Assembly (NCBI GenBank): GCA_035712365.1
Contig: DASTAW010000020.1
Coordinates: 62,001-126,000 of the forward strand
From: Terriglobia bacterium
Lineage (GTDB): Bacteria > Acidobacteriota > Terriglobia > UBA7540
DNA: 64,000 bases
Direction of reading: 5' to 3'
The notes beneath the pieces are model-generated. The model was not told where the DNA came from. It made no database searches and saw only the letters and a program-made list of their open reading frames with translations. This document shows, one piece after another, positions 34,030 to 42,863 of the stretch (its first letter is position 1; the number at the start of each line of letters is the position of its first letter). The position numbers and the translations under genes were made by a program.

Positions 34030-35007
34030 ATGATTCTTCTGACAGGCTCAAGCGGATATCTCGGCTCGCGCATTGCGCACGCGCTGGTGGCCCGCGGCGA
34101 GGCGTTCCGCGTGCTGGTGCGGGACCCAGATAAGCTGGGCCTGGCGCCCGCAGAAACCCGGTGCGAGATCATGGCCGGCGATCTTTGCGACCGCGAGGCC
34201 GTGGCGAACGCGCTGCGCGGAGTGCAGCAGGTGGTCCATTCCGCGGCGCTGGTTAAGATGTGGGTGAAGGACCCGCGGGAGTTCTGGCGGGTGAACGTCG
34301 AGGGGCTGAAATCCCTGCTGGAAGCTGCAGACCGGGCGGGCGTGGAACGCGTAGTCTACACGTCTTCGTTTATGGCCGCAGGGCCGTCGTCCGACTCGAA
34401 GGCAGGCGAAGGATTGAAGAACCACGGACCGTACTCGAATGAATATGAAGAAACCAAAGCCCGGGCGCTCGACTGGCTGCGGGCCGAAGGCTTTGCGCGG
34501 TTTCCGGTGGTGGCGCTGCTGCCGGGGGTCGTCTACGGTCCGGGTCCGCCGACCGATGGCAACCTGGTGGGCAGCATGATGCGCCAGTATTTGAGCGGAA
34601 AATTTCCCGGGCTGCTCGGTTCGGGCGAACAGCGATGGAGCTTCTCCTATATTGCTGAGGTTGTGCAGGCGCATCTGGCGGCGCTCGAAAAGGGCAGGGC
34701 GGGAGAAGAATATTTCCTTGCCGGCGACAATCGAAGCCTCAATGACCTGTTCCGCGTGATCGGGCGATTGGCCGACGTTACCTTTCCGGTGCGGCACCTG
34801 CCCTTTGCAATCGGGAAAGCGGTGGGAGCGCTGGAAGTCGCGCGGGCGCGGCTCTTTGATCATCGGCCGCAATTGACGCCGGGCGTGGTGGAAATTTTCA
34901 AGCGCGACTGGATCTATTCGAGCGACAAGGCCGTCCGCGAGCTGGGTTATCGCGTGGTTCCGCTCGAGGAGGGAATTAAAAAAACCTTGGAGGCGGGAAT
35001 TGGGTGA
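34030..35007 (+). CDS. Extended SDR NAD-dependent epimerase/reductase
   Basis: 325 residues with the glycine motif TGSSGYLGSRIAHAL (residues 5-19), a Ser in VVYTSSFMAAG, the catalytic YEETK (Tyr-X3-Lys) and LLPGVVYGPG. It is related to HpnA-like and dihydroflavonol-reductase-like enzymes. ATG 34030 (GGAAAG just before it) is preferred to the longer frame from 33988, which would add residues ahead of the Rossmann strand. It ends inside the next gene by eight bases and starts 50 bases after the prenyltransferase, so it belongs to the same operon. Its substrate is not evident. Confidence 0.8.
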   Translation: MILLTGSSGYLGSRIAHALVARGEAFRVLVRDPDKLGLAPAETRCEIMAGDLCDREAVANALRGVQQVVHSAALVKMWVKDPREFWRVNVEGLKSLLEAADRAGVERVVYTSSFMAAGPSSDSKAGEGLKNHGPYSNEYEETKARALDWLRAEGFARFPVVALLPGVVYGPGPPTDGNLVGSMMRQYLSGKFPGLLGSGEQRWSFSYIAEVVQAHLAALEKGRAGEEYFLAGDNRSLNDLFRVIGRLADVTFPVRHLPFAIGKAVGALEVARARLFDHRPQLTPGVVEIFKRDWIYSSDKAVRELGYRVVPLEEGIKKTLEAGIG

Positions 35008-36379
35008 CGCTTCGGTCTACAACGGAGTGGGGCGGCGACCGCTGATCTCCACGCGGAAGATGGTCCACATCTCCATGCTGTCGTTTGCGCTGCTGCTGCC
35101 TTTCCTGACCTGGGTGGAGGCGGCAGGGGCGGCGCTGGTGGCGCTCGCTTTCAACCTGTTCATACTGCCACGGCTGGAACTTGACCTCGGCAAGCAGTCC
35201 ACCCGCGGGGCAGGCGAAGCTCGGCCCATGCAGTGGACCGGCATCGTTGCATATCCTGTTTCTGTGCTGGTGCTGGTACTGCTGTACGGCAGGCGTATGG
35301 AAGTGGTGGGCGCCGTGTGGGCCATCATGGCGCTGGGCGACGGCTTCGCCAGCGTGGCCGGCGAATCCCTGCGAGGTCGCGCGGTCCCGTGGAACCGGGG
35401 CAAAACGTGGTCAGGCTTTGCCGCGTTTATCGCCATCGGCACGCTGGGAAGCTTTGCGCTGGCACGGTGGATCAATCCGTCAGTGCCCGAACTGAATTTG
35501 CTGATTGTCTGCGCGGCCACGGCGGCGGTGGGAGCGGTGGTTGAGACGCTGCCGATCAAGCTGGATGACAACATCTCCGTGCCGCTGGTCTGCGGCGGCT
35601 TCATGTATTGCGCGCTGCTCATCGAGTGGTCGGCGCTCCAAAGCAACCTGCCTTATCTCGGCGTGCGCGTGCTGCTGGCCGTTGGAATCAATGCCGTTTT
35701 TGCTCTGGCTGCCCTGGCGCTGCGCATGGTGAACCGCTCAGGCGCGCTGATGGGTTTCCTGATGGGAGCCCTCATCTACATGGGCTATGGCTATAAAACC
35801 TTCCTGGTGCTGCTGTCGTTTTTTGTGATCGGCTCGGTGGCAACTCGGCTTGGCTACGGTCGGAAGGCGGCGCGGGGCGTGGCGGAATCTCGCCGGGGCG
35901 CGCGAAGCTGGCGCGAGGCCACGGCCAATACGCTGGCGGCGGCGTTCTTTTCCGTGCTGGTGATCACGACTCACTACGAGGCGGCGTTCCTGGCGGCCTT
36001 CATCGCGGCGATGGCGGAAGCCGCAGGCGATACCATCTCGAGCGAAATCGGGCAGTGGCTTTCCGGGCGAGCCTACATGATTACCACCTTCAAGCCTGTC
36101 CCTGCAGGTCTCGACGGCGGCATTTCGCTGGTGGGAACGCTGGCGGGAATGGGCGCAAGCGCCGCGATTGTGGCCGTGGGCTACGCGCTGGGCCTGTGCC
36201 GGCCCGGCACCGCCGTCGTCGCGTTCATCGCCGCCGGGGCAGGGAACCTGTTTGACAGCTACCTCGGCGCCACCATCGAACGCCGCGGCCTGGTCGGCAA
36301 TGGCATCGTCAACTTTGCCGGTACCAGCTTCGCAGGTGGCCTGGCGTTGGGCCTGCTGCTCGCCTTACACCTGGTGTGA
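35000..36379 (+). CDS. Fusion of phytol/dolichol-kinase-like and DUF92 (phytyl-phosphate-kinase-like) domains
   Basis: 459 residues, almost all membrane helices. Residues 1-205 match the CTP-dependent phytol/dolichol kinase family: ALGDGFASVAG (111-121), NRGKTWSG (132-139) and ETLPIKLDDNISVPL. Residues ~215-459 match DUF92, the family of phytyl-phosphate kinase VTE6: IGSVATRLGYGRKAARG, AEAAGDTISSEIGQWL, PVPAGLDGGISLVGTLAG and GNLFDSYLGATIERRG. Together they would convert a prenyl alcohol to its monophosphate and then diphosphate, feeding the UbiA enzyme encoded upstream. TTG 35000 with GGAGG six bases ahead gives an eight-base overlap with the SDR gene. Substrate (phytol-like, geranylgeraniol or farnesol-like) is inferred. 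Confidence 0.82.
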   Translation: MGDASVYNGVGRRPLISTRKMVHISMLSFALLLPFLTWVEAAGAALVALAFNLFILPRLELDLGKQSTRGAGEARPMQWTGIVAYPVSVLVLVLLYGRRMEVVGAVWAIMALGDGFASVAGESLRGRAVPWNRGKTWSGFAAFIAIGTLGSFALARWINPSVPELNLLIVCAATAAVGAVVETLPIKLDDNISVPLVCGGFMYCALLIEWSALQSNLPYLGVRVLLAVGINAVFALAALALRMVNRSGALMGFLMGALIYMGYGYKTFLVLLSFFVIGSVATRLGYGRKAARGVAESRRGARSWREATANTLAAAFFSVLVITTHYEAAFLAAFIAAMAEAAGDTISSEIGQWLSGRAYMITTFKPVPAGLDGGISLVGTLAGMGASAAIVAVGYALGLCRPGTAVVAFIAAGAGNLFDSYLGATIERRGLVGNGIVNFAGTSFAGGLALGLLLALHLV

Positions 36380-36427
36380 GAAGGTTTCGGCTTTGCGCCA
36401 GCCGTTGAGCTGAAGTGATTCTAAAGC

Positions 36428-36454
36428 CCACACTCAGGAATGTCCTGAGTGTGG
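36428..36454. terminator. Perfect 12-bp hairpin after the prenyl-lipid operon
   Basis: CCACACTCAGGA (36428-36439), loop ATG, TCCTGAGTGTGG (36443-36454). No T-run follows, so it is a strong stem that may stop 3' decay or terminate with help. It sits 48 bases after the operon stop and 55 before the recQ ATG. Confidence 0.5.
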
Positions 36455-36508
36455 CTGCCAGCCATCGGCTTGGCGCGCAGCCGGTGTTTACCAAGTGGGA
36501 CCGCACCC

Positions 36509-38578
36509 ATGCCAACCGACGATCTTCATAAGCTTCTGCGCAGTGCGTTTGGGTTCTCCTCCTTCCGGCCGAACCAGGAAGCTGTTTGCCGTGCGGCCAT
36601 CAAAGGGCAGGACATCCTGCTGGTCATGCCCACCGGGTCCGGCAAGTCGCTCTGTTACCAGTTGCCGGGCGTCTCGCGCAGCGGGACCACGCTGGTGATC
36701 AGTCCGCTGATTGCCCTGATAGAAGACCAGGTAGCAAAGCTCAAGGAGCGGGGTTTTGCGGTTGAGCGCATCCATTCCGGCCGCCCGCGCGCCGACCTGC
36801 GCCGTGTCTGCCAGGATTACCTGCGTGGAGTGTTGCAATTTCTTTTTATTGCCCCGGAGCGGCTGCGCGTGGCCGGCTTCCCGGAGATGCTGGCCAAGAG
36901 GCCGCCGTCCCTGGTCGCGATTGACGAAGCACATTGCATCTCGCAATGGGGGCACGACTTCAGGCCGGATTACCGTATGCTGGGCCAGCATCTGCCGGGC
37001 TTGCGCCCTGCGCCGCTGATAGCGCTGACGGCCACCGCCACGCCTATTGTTCAGAAGGACATCGTGGCGCAATTGGGGCTGGTGCGCCCGGCCCTCTTTG
37101 TTCACGGTTTCCGGCGCTCCAACATTGCCATTGAGGTTGTCGAAACTGCCCCTTTTCAGCGACCCGAACTTACCCATCAACTGCTGCGGGTGGCGGAACG
37201 GCGGCCGGCAATCGTCTATACGCCCACGCGCAAGCAGGCGCAGGCTCTGGCAGCCGAACTGGCCTCTTCCTTTCCCGCCATGGCCTATCACGCCGGCCTC
37301 GATGCCGGGATACGGCAGCAAGTGCAGGCCGAGTTTCTCAAGGGGCGGGTGGAGGTGATTGTGGCGACGATCGCCTTTGGGATGGGGATTGACAAAGCCG
37401 ATATCCGTACTGTAATCCATACGGCCCTGCCTGGCAGCATGGAAGCGTATTACCAGGAGATCGGACGCGCCGGCCGTGACGGAAAACCCAGCCGGGCCAT
37501 CCTGATGCACTCCTATGCCGACCGCTACACCCACGACTTCTTCTTCGAGCGCGATTATCCGGACATCAGAGTGCTTGATGGAATCTTTGCGCACCTTGGG
37601 CCTGCGCCGCAAACGAAAGCGGCGCTCCAGCGGCAGGTCCAGGCGGAGGAAGAGGACTTTGACAAGGCGCTGGAAAAGCTATGGATCCACGGAGGCGCCG
37701 TGGTGGATTATGCTGAAAATGTCAGCCGGGGCGCCACCGGTTGGCGCGACGCCTATCTTGCTCAAGCAGAACAGAAGCGGGCGCAAATCGATCAGATGAT
37801 CCGTTACGCAGAGAGCCGGCAGTGCCGCATGGCCAGTCTGGTGCGCCATTTTGGCGATCTTGCCGACGGGCAGAAGGCTTGCGGGATCTGCGATTTCTGC
37901 GATCCCACGCATTGCGGAGCACAACGGCTTCGGAGCGCCACCCAGGAGGAGCATGCCTGGCTCTTGCGGGTAGCGGCCGCCCTGCGCAAGACGAACATAA
38001 AATCAACGGGCAAACTTTATCTGGCGGTATGCCCGGGTCGTGAAATGGCCCGCAATGCTTTTGAAGAAGTGCTTGGGGCCATGGCACGGGCAGGCCTCGT
38101 AGAGCTAATCGACTCGGCCTTTGAGAAGGATGGCAAGTCGATCCCTTACCGTACTGCCAGGCTTACGGATGCCGGTTACGCCGTGGACGAGCGGACGCCG
38201 GTCAACTTCCTGATGAAAGAGAATGTGCTTCCACCCGACAAGCGCAAAAGGAAGAGGAAGTCCAAAGCTCCCGAGGGACGGAACAAGGCCTCAAGACCGG
38301 AAGCCGCAGCACGGCCTGAGGCGGCGGCGAACGCGAAAGGGGTGGAAAACAAAAACGAGGCCCGCCTGGAAGCGGCGTTGCGCGCCTGGCGCCTGGCCGA
38401 AGCCCGGCGGCGCGGCCTGCCCGCGTTCTGTATCTTCAACGACCGCACTCTGAGTGCCCTGGCCAGCAGCCGCCCGGCAACCACCGAAGATCTGCTCGCC
38501 ATCCCCGGAATCGGAATCAGCAAGCTCGAGAAATACGGACGAGACATCTGCCGCCTCCTGCGCGGGAATGGCGATTAA
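36509..38578 (+). CDS. recQ: ATP-dependent DNA helicase RecQ
   Basis: 689 residues: helicase motif I MPTGSGKSLCYQLP, motif II VAIDEAHCISQWGHDFRPDY, TATATP, and the second RecA domain with FGMGIDKADIRTVIHTALPGSMEAYYQEIGRAGRDG. A Zn-binding Cys set follows (CR..., CGICDFC, HC, near residues 445-480), then a Lys/Ala-rich linker and a C-terminal HRDC domain ending TTEDLLAIPGIGISKLEKYG. It unwinds DNA 3'-5' for recombination and repair. ATG 36509 is chosen because it begins directly before the helicase domain; the earlier frame start at 36449 lies in the hairpin described above. Confidence 0.93.
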   Translation: MPTDDLHKLLRSAFGFSSFRPNQEAVCRAAIKGQDILLVMPTGSGKSLCYQLPGVSRSGTTLVISPLIALIEDQVAKLKERGFAVERIHSGRPRADLRRVCQDYLRGVLQFLFIAPERLRVAGFPEMLAKRPPSLVAIDEAHCISQWGHDFRPDYRMLGQHLPGLRPAPLIALTATATPIVQKDIVAQLGLVRPALFVHGFRRSNIAIEVVETAPFQRPELTHQLLRVAERRPAIVYTPTRKQAQALAAELASSFPAMAYHAGLDAGIRQQVQAEFLKGRVEVIVATIAFGMGIDKADIRTVIHTALPGSMEAYYQEIGRAGRDGKPSRAILMHSYADRYTHDFFFERDYPDIRVLDGIFAHLGPAPQTKAALQRQVQAEEEDFDKALEKLWIHGGAVVDYAENVSRGATGWRDAYLAQAEQKRAQIDQMIRYAESRQCRMASLVRHFGDLADGQKACGICDFCDPTHCGAQRLRSATQEEHAWLLRVAAALRKTNIKSTGKLYLAVCPGREMARNAFEEVLGAMARAGLVELIDSAFEKDGKSIPYRTARLTDAGYAVDERTPVNFLMKENVLPPDKRKRKRKSKAPEGRNKASRPEAAARPEAAANAKGVENKNEARLEAALRAWRLAEARRRGLPAFCIFNDRTLSALASSRPATTEDLLAIPGIGISKLEKYGRDICRLLRGNGD

Positions 38579-38827
38579 TGACGCAGGTCGCACGCAGCCT
38601 GGGTAATGCAGCCTCTGCGGCTATTAATTTGGAAACCGGCGAAAAGCCGCCGACCGCGCGAACGGCGGGCTGCGCTACGGACTCTTGCCGAAGGTGGGAG
38701 TGGCGGACCGTGCCGACTTCATCCTGGCGGCGCTTGCGGAATAGCCGGTATACAGTGCGAAAATTGATTTATAGCAAGCAGCTCGCAGACCCTGCGGTTT
38801 AAGATTTGGAAACTGCCCATGTGGAAT

Positions 38828-40228
38828 CTAACGAGTTCCCAAGGTTTTCATCGTCTGGATTTTTTGTTCTGCAAGATGTTCTGCCACTTGTAAGGCATCT
38901 TCGGGTCTGACTTTCACATTGGGCCGCACACCCACTACCGCCCAGTCGGGTTCTGAGTAGGGATTAATCGCTCGCGTTTCGCGAATGCCCATTCCGAAAT
39001 GTTCGTCGATCCGATGGAAAGTTCCGACATCAGTAGCGCCGCCTGTGGTTTCGCCTACGAGTATGGCCCTCTTCAGCATTTTTAAGTTGTAGCTGAAGTG
39101 CTCTGCACCGGAAAACGTTCTGGCCGAGGTCAATACATAGATCGACTTGTCTGCGAGCTTGTTTCCTGGAACTGGCGACTGTGTCCATGATCGATCCGTC
39201 GTATTCTCTCTCGGGTTGTACATGTATTCCGGGTGGTCAAACAAGTAGGCCGCGATGAGCATAACCATTCTGGGGTATCCGCCATGGTTGTCCCGCAAAT
39301 CGAAGATGATCGCCTTGGCATCATTCAGAGACGCCAAGGCTGCCTTCGCTTCTGAACTGCAGATGGAAGGATCAGGAAACGAATTTAATTTTAAATAACC
39401 GATGCTGTGTGGCAGGACCTCGATTTTCTCGAAGTTGCAGTTGCTTTCTTCCAGCGCCCGCCGGTACTGTGCAAGGCGCTCGGCGTTCGGCCCCATCGGG
39501 CGATCCCGTAATGGAAGGCGGCTATAGACCACTTCCAGGCCCATGTCGCGGCTTGTGTCCCTCAGTTGCTTCGTCAGCAGAGCGGCGAATGCTGCGCCAT
39601 CCGTAATGCTTCCATAATCGCCGGCTTTTTGATGTGCCGCCAGCGCCTGCGCAACCTTGTCGGCAAGGTCTGGATGAATATAGTGCTCTCTCAAATTCGC
39701 GGCCACTGCTTCAATCACTCTCTGCTTTTCCGCCTCGCCCAGTTTCTCGCCCTCAGCCAGCCTGTGTCCTGGATCGTTCGGATTCGATTGCGAAGCCTGA
39801 AGTTTGCGGAATCCAAGTATGGCAAGCTCGGTACGTTGGGGCCTCATGGCCGGGGCGCTTGGCAGCCGCGAATTGCCGAAATGATTAATCAGAGCAGGGA
39901 CAGCGCCCAGGGTCGCGAGTGAAAGAACGCCCCCGAAAAGCAGCGCCGCCGGACGTGGCGCCTCGGCTTCCTGAACGCGAAATATAAATAGTCTTTCGAA
40001 ACTGCGGGAGGCTTGGATGCTGCCAAATTCCGGCACGATAGAGCTGTGCATACGGGGAAGCGAGACCGCGAGATCGAAGAGCAGATCCAGCCAAAGGCGA
40101 AGGCGCGGCAAGAATCCCCTTTCATCTCGTGCCCGGTCGCGAAACAGAAGGAGGGCTTCCACGCCAAATTCTTCGCGAAAATGAGAAGGGAATAGCCGAA
40201 ACAGCCAGGTGTAAACCTTTTCAGACAT
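38828..40228 (-). CDS. S41-family peptidase with N-terminal permease-prefix-like segment
   Basis: 466 residues. Residues 1-55 (MSEKVYTWLFRLFPSHFREE...) match the prefix region normally seen at the start of PadR-linked ABC permeases. A transmembrane segment lies near residues 95-115. Residues ~170-460 are a C-terminal-processing-protease (S41) domain, with IIFDLRDNHGGYPRMVMLIA, the probable catalytic Ser in TSARTFSGAEHF and GETTGGATDVGT. No PDZ domain is evident. The ATG at 40226-40228 follows GAGGGGA and overlaps the PadR gene by eight bases; a longer frame from 40303 would run inside padR. The protein is probably anchored in the inner membrane. Its target is unknown. Confidence 0.78.
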   Translation of the reverse strand: MSEKVYTWLFRLFPSHFREEFGVEALLLFRDRARDERGFLPRLRLWLDLLFDLAVSLPRMHSSIVPEFGSIQASRSFERLFIFRVQEAEAPRPAALLFGGVLSLATLGAVPALINHFGNSRLPSAPAMRPQRTELAILGFRKLQASQSNPNDPGHRLAEGEKLGEAEKQRVIEAVAANLREHYIHPDLADKVAQALAAHQKAGDYGSITDGAAFAALLTKQLRDTSRDMGLEVVYSRLPLRDRPMGPNAERLAQYRRALEESNCNFEKIEVLPHSIGYLKLNSFPDPSICSSEAKAALASLNDAKAIIFDLRDNHGGYPRMVMLIAAYLFDHPEYMYNPRENTTDRSWTQSPVPGNKLADKSIYVLTSARTFSGAEHFSYNLKMLKRAILVGETTGGATDVGTFHRIDEHFGMGIRETRAINPYSEPDWAVVGVRPNVKVRPEDALQVAEHLAEQKIQTMKTLGTR

Positions 40229-40571
40229 ATTCCCCTCGCAGGATTTTCTTGGCGCGTGCGACGCGCAATAAATCCGCCAGCCTTTCGGCCTCTGTTCGAG
40301 CAAGCTTGCGTCCTGCTGTGGTCAATCGATAGTAGCGGCGCCGCTCATGGTTGAGTCCTGGGTCTTCACGCAGATCAACTTCCTGGATGAATTTCTCTTC
40401 GAGTAAGACCTGGATTGAGCTATAAAGCGTTCCGGGTCCCAGGCGCATTCGGCCGCCGGTCTGGCTTGCCACTTGACGCATGATCCCGTATCCGTGCAGG
40501 TCTTCGCCAACCAGTGACAGCAGAATCTGGAACGCCGCCGAGGGTAAGGGGTCGAGTTTTCTTTTTGGCAT
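40221..40571 (-). CDS. PadR-family transcriptional regulator
   Basis: 116 residues with the PadR winged-helix: LPSAAFQILLSLVGEDLHGYGIM at the start, GPGTLYSSIQVLLEEKFI in the recognition region and RRRYYRLTTAGRKL in the wing, followed by a short C-terminal helix for dimerisation. The start at 40571 (MPKRKL) is preferred to 40643, which would extend through the promoter and operator. It is the first gene of a two-gene operon with the S41 peptidase, and it likely represses its own promoter. Confidence 0.87.
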   Translation of the reverse strand: MPKRKLDPLPSAAFQILLSLVGEDLHGYGIMRQVASQTGGRMRLGPGTLYSSIQVLLEEKFIQEVDLREDPGLNHERRRYYRLTTAGRKLARTEAERLADLLRVARAKKILRGEYV

Positions 40572-40577
40572 AGGTGC

Positions 40578-40600
40578 TCGATAAACGATATATCGATAAA
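40578..40600 (-). promoter_or_regulatory. Candidate PadR operator
   Basis: Direct repeats TCGATAAA at 40578-40585 and 40593-40600, with a perfect CGATATATCG palindrome at 40586-40595 between and overlapping them. The site is AT-rich in a GC-rich genome and lies 7-29 bases upstream of the padR ATG, covering the expected promoter. PadR proteins commonly bind such ATATCGAT-like palindromes and autoregulate. Confidence 0.55.
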
Positions 40601-40777
40601 TAAGTATATGCAAGTTCGACTCATCCTGCAAGACTCTTCTCACAGCCTTTGTGGCCGGCTAAAAGTGGGCACAGATCAGCGTTCTGCTAGGTACGGACCG
40701 ACTATGGCGGCTGGCAGAGATTTTCTCGCGTTGTCGTTCTATAATTGCCTGCCGGACCTTTCTTTGGAGGCATTGCG

Positions 40778-41323
40778 ATGGTTGTTGCCTTCCTCAGCTT
40801 GCTGGTCGCATTGGCGTTTGGACAGGCTCACAACGCTGGCGCGCCCACGCTGCCTTTTACCGATCCCGGAGCGTGCCCGTTCGAGTGCTGCCAGTACGGC
40901 GAGTGGACTGCAACGTCGAGCCAGCGGGCGTATAAGTCCACGAACAGAGAATCGGGCCTTGCGTTCACTGTTCGCCCCGGCGAAAAGATTACTGCGCTGA
41001 CGGGCGTGGTGATCACCCGGAAAGCCGGCCTCGTAATTATCCGGAAACAGACATCTTTCGAGGACATAACTGTTCCGGCAGGAGCGAAGCTCTTTCTGCT
41101 CCACCGCGTGGGCGAGGGCGTCGACCTCTTCTGGTATAAGGGAGCGACTCATTCCGCAGAGCTCTATGTAGATCAGGTCCGTAAAGCCAACGCGCAGTAC
41201 CCGTGGGACGTAATTTCGTTGCCGCAGACCGAATGGTGGGTGAAAGTGAAGAATTCGCGCGGCGCTTCGGGCTGGCTGCTCGAGCCACAAGGCTTCCGCG
41301 GCATGGACGCCTGCGGGGGCTGA
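40778..41323 (+). CDS. Exported protein with SH3-like C-terminus, function unknown
   Basis: 181 residues starting with a signal peptide (MVVAFLSLLVALAFGQAHN). A Cys-containing CPFECCQYGEW segment follows, then a beta-rich domain, and an SH3-like tail (WWVKVKNSRGASGWLLEPQ). It has the look of a bacterial SH3 periplasmic or cell-wall protein. GGAGG (40766-40770) lies seven bases before the ATG at 40778, which is why the longer frame from 40745 is rejected. I do not recognise a specific family. The gene stands between the padR promoter region and the broken TonB-type gene. Confidence 0.7.
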   Translation: MVVAFLSLLVALAFGQAHNAGAPTLPFTDPGACPFECCQYGEWTATSSQRAYKSTNRESGLAFTVRPGEKITALTGVVITRKAGLVIIRKQTSFEDITVPAGAKLFLLHRVGEGVDLFWYKGATHSAELYVDQVRKANAQYPWDVISLPQTEWWVKVKNSRGASGWLLEPQGFRGMDACGG

Positions 41324-41426
41324 TTGTTTTGGACCCTGGCCGTTGCCAGTTGGAAAACCTGCTGCACGGCCAGACCGGACGCGCTACAATTGCGCTTCTG
41401 CACCGGCCACTCGGGAGGGACCAGCG

Positions 41427-42425
41427 ATGGTTCGGAAACTTACACCTATTGTTCTGGCGCTGGCGGCCATCGCATCGGCTGCCGCGGATCAACATGCAAA
41501 TCGCGCGGAGATGCTTGCCCACCTCAAGAACGTGACGACGTGGTCAGAACTAGCTAAGAGAGATGTTCCACCCGTGGAATTCGAGATTCACTTTAAGGGG
41601 GCCGAACCCGGCGGCGGATGGCTTGACGGTACATATCGGAAACTGTGGTACGGCCCGAAAGGGTATCGCGTAGAGATCCAATCCTCGGCATATTCTGCAG
41701 TCGAGGTGCTTACTGACGCCGGAGTTTGGGAACAAAGCAGTCTCGATGACGAGCCGTACGCCATCAGCGAGGCAACAAGAGTTTTGCTGGGATACGGTTC
41801 CCAGGTGAATTCTGGCGACAAGCTCGGCCAGCCCAAGGACCAGACCGTCGGCGGGAAGCGGCTCGTCTGCTCCACCGTCAAACGCCCTAATCACATATCG
41901 GTCGATTTTTGTCTTGATCCTGATTCTCTGAGCCCCGTGTCGATTGCGTGGAAGTCCCGGCTCGAGGTTGTTGATCATTCCGACTTCATTCCGTGGGGCG
42001 CATGGCTTATGCCGAAGGCTGTACAGTCGCATGTGAGCGGGAGACCGAGGTGATCGCGGAGTTGACGAAGCTCAGTTCTCCTACCGAGAGCCTGGAAGCA
42101 GCTCTGACCCCGCCAAGCGGGCCGGACGTCCGTCATCATCCCGTGTGCGGCGAGTCAAACTCCGTTGATCCTGTTACCATCTCGCGGAAGCCAATCCCTT
42201 ACCCGCCCTTGCTGAGGCAAAGAGGAGAGGGAGGCATTATGCGAGTTTTAGCGGTTATTAGGGAGAGACGGACGCCTGCACAGCATTACCTTCGTTCAGT
42301 CGGTCGGCCCTGACCTTGACAGGCTCGCCGTTCAGGTTATGAACGAGTGGCGCTTCAAGCCCGGAACGTGTGGCGGCGTTCCCGTAAGTGTGCCGGTGGA
42401 ATTTGAATTTCACTTCGGCTTGTAG
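41427..42425 (+). pseudogene. TonB-type energy transducer, disrupted by two frameshifts
   Basis: ATG 41427 (GGGAGGGA ahead) starts an exported protein with a signal peptide. The first frame ends at 42053, but the homologous sequence continues in the -1 frame from about 42040 (VIAELTKLSSPTESLEAAL, then PPLLRQRGEGGIMRVLAVI). It returns to the first frame near 42260, giving GRDGRLHSITFVQSVGPDLD and a TonB C-terminal block NEWRFKPGTCGGVPVSVPVE before the TAG at 42423-42425. Joined, the protein is ~332 residues: the long N-terminal domain plus TonB C-terminus seen in acidobacterial energy transducers. Two compensating one-base changes fit either decay or sequencing errors. Confidence 0.75.
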
Positions 42426-42506
42426 TTCCCAAGTGATCATTCCAGGGGCTTGTGCTTAGAAAATCACCCGCTTGGCACGAGGCCGCCGACGCTTGCTGAC
42501 TGCCGC

Positions 42507-42863
42507 CTATGCGGGCTTTGGGCCGGCAGGCCGAAAATAGCGGGTGGCTGCGGAGCGGAAGAGGAAGAATGCCAGCACGGCGCAAAGCGTGGCGTGAATT
42601 GCCAGCTCGGGAATGTTATGGAAGATGCTCAGGACCACGTGGAAAGCAATCCAGGCGAGCGCCAGCCAGCGCGCCCAATTGTGGCCGCGCAGCATGTACG
42701 CGCCACTCAGAATCGCCGCGACAAAGATGAGTTCCACCCAGAGGATGTCGTAGGGAAACGGATGGAACGTTCTCTGCACGGCCGCGTGATAAACGAAGCC
42801 CACCACGCCCATTATTAAATAAATCCAGGCGATGATGGTTACGGAAAGGGGACGTTTATTCAC
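42507..42863 (-). CDS. Small multi-pass membrane protein
   Basis: 118 residues with four predicted transmembrane helices, about 7-30, 40-62, 64-86 and 88-108. The start MNKRPLSVTIIAWIYLIMGV is common among small uncharacterised bacterial membrane proteins. A GTG at 42863 is the preferred start; TTG at 42872 is in frame and would add three residues. There is no catalytic motif. It stands alone on the minus strand. Function unknown. Confidence 0.65.
   Translation of the reverse strand: MNKRPLSVTIIAWIYLIMGVVGFVYHAAVQRTFHPFPYDILWVELIFVAAILSGAYMLRGHNWARWLALAWIAFHVVLSIFHNIPELAIHATLCAVLAFFLFRSAATRYFRPAGPKPA

Noticed and set aside
36488-37612. A 374-codon minus-strand ORF opposite recQ
   Set aside because: Basic, low-complexity translation opposite intact helicase motifs.
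38579-38827. A gene or repeat in the recQ-S41 gap
   Set aside because: Only a degenerate CGCTACGG-type repeat fragment near 38640-38690; no ORF with credible features.
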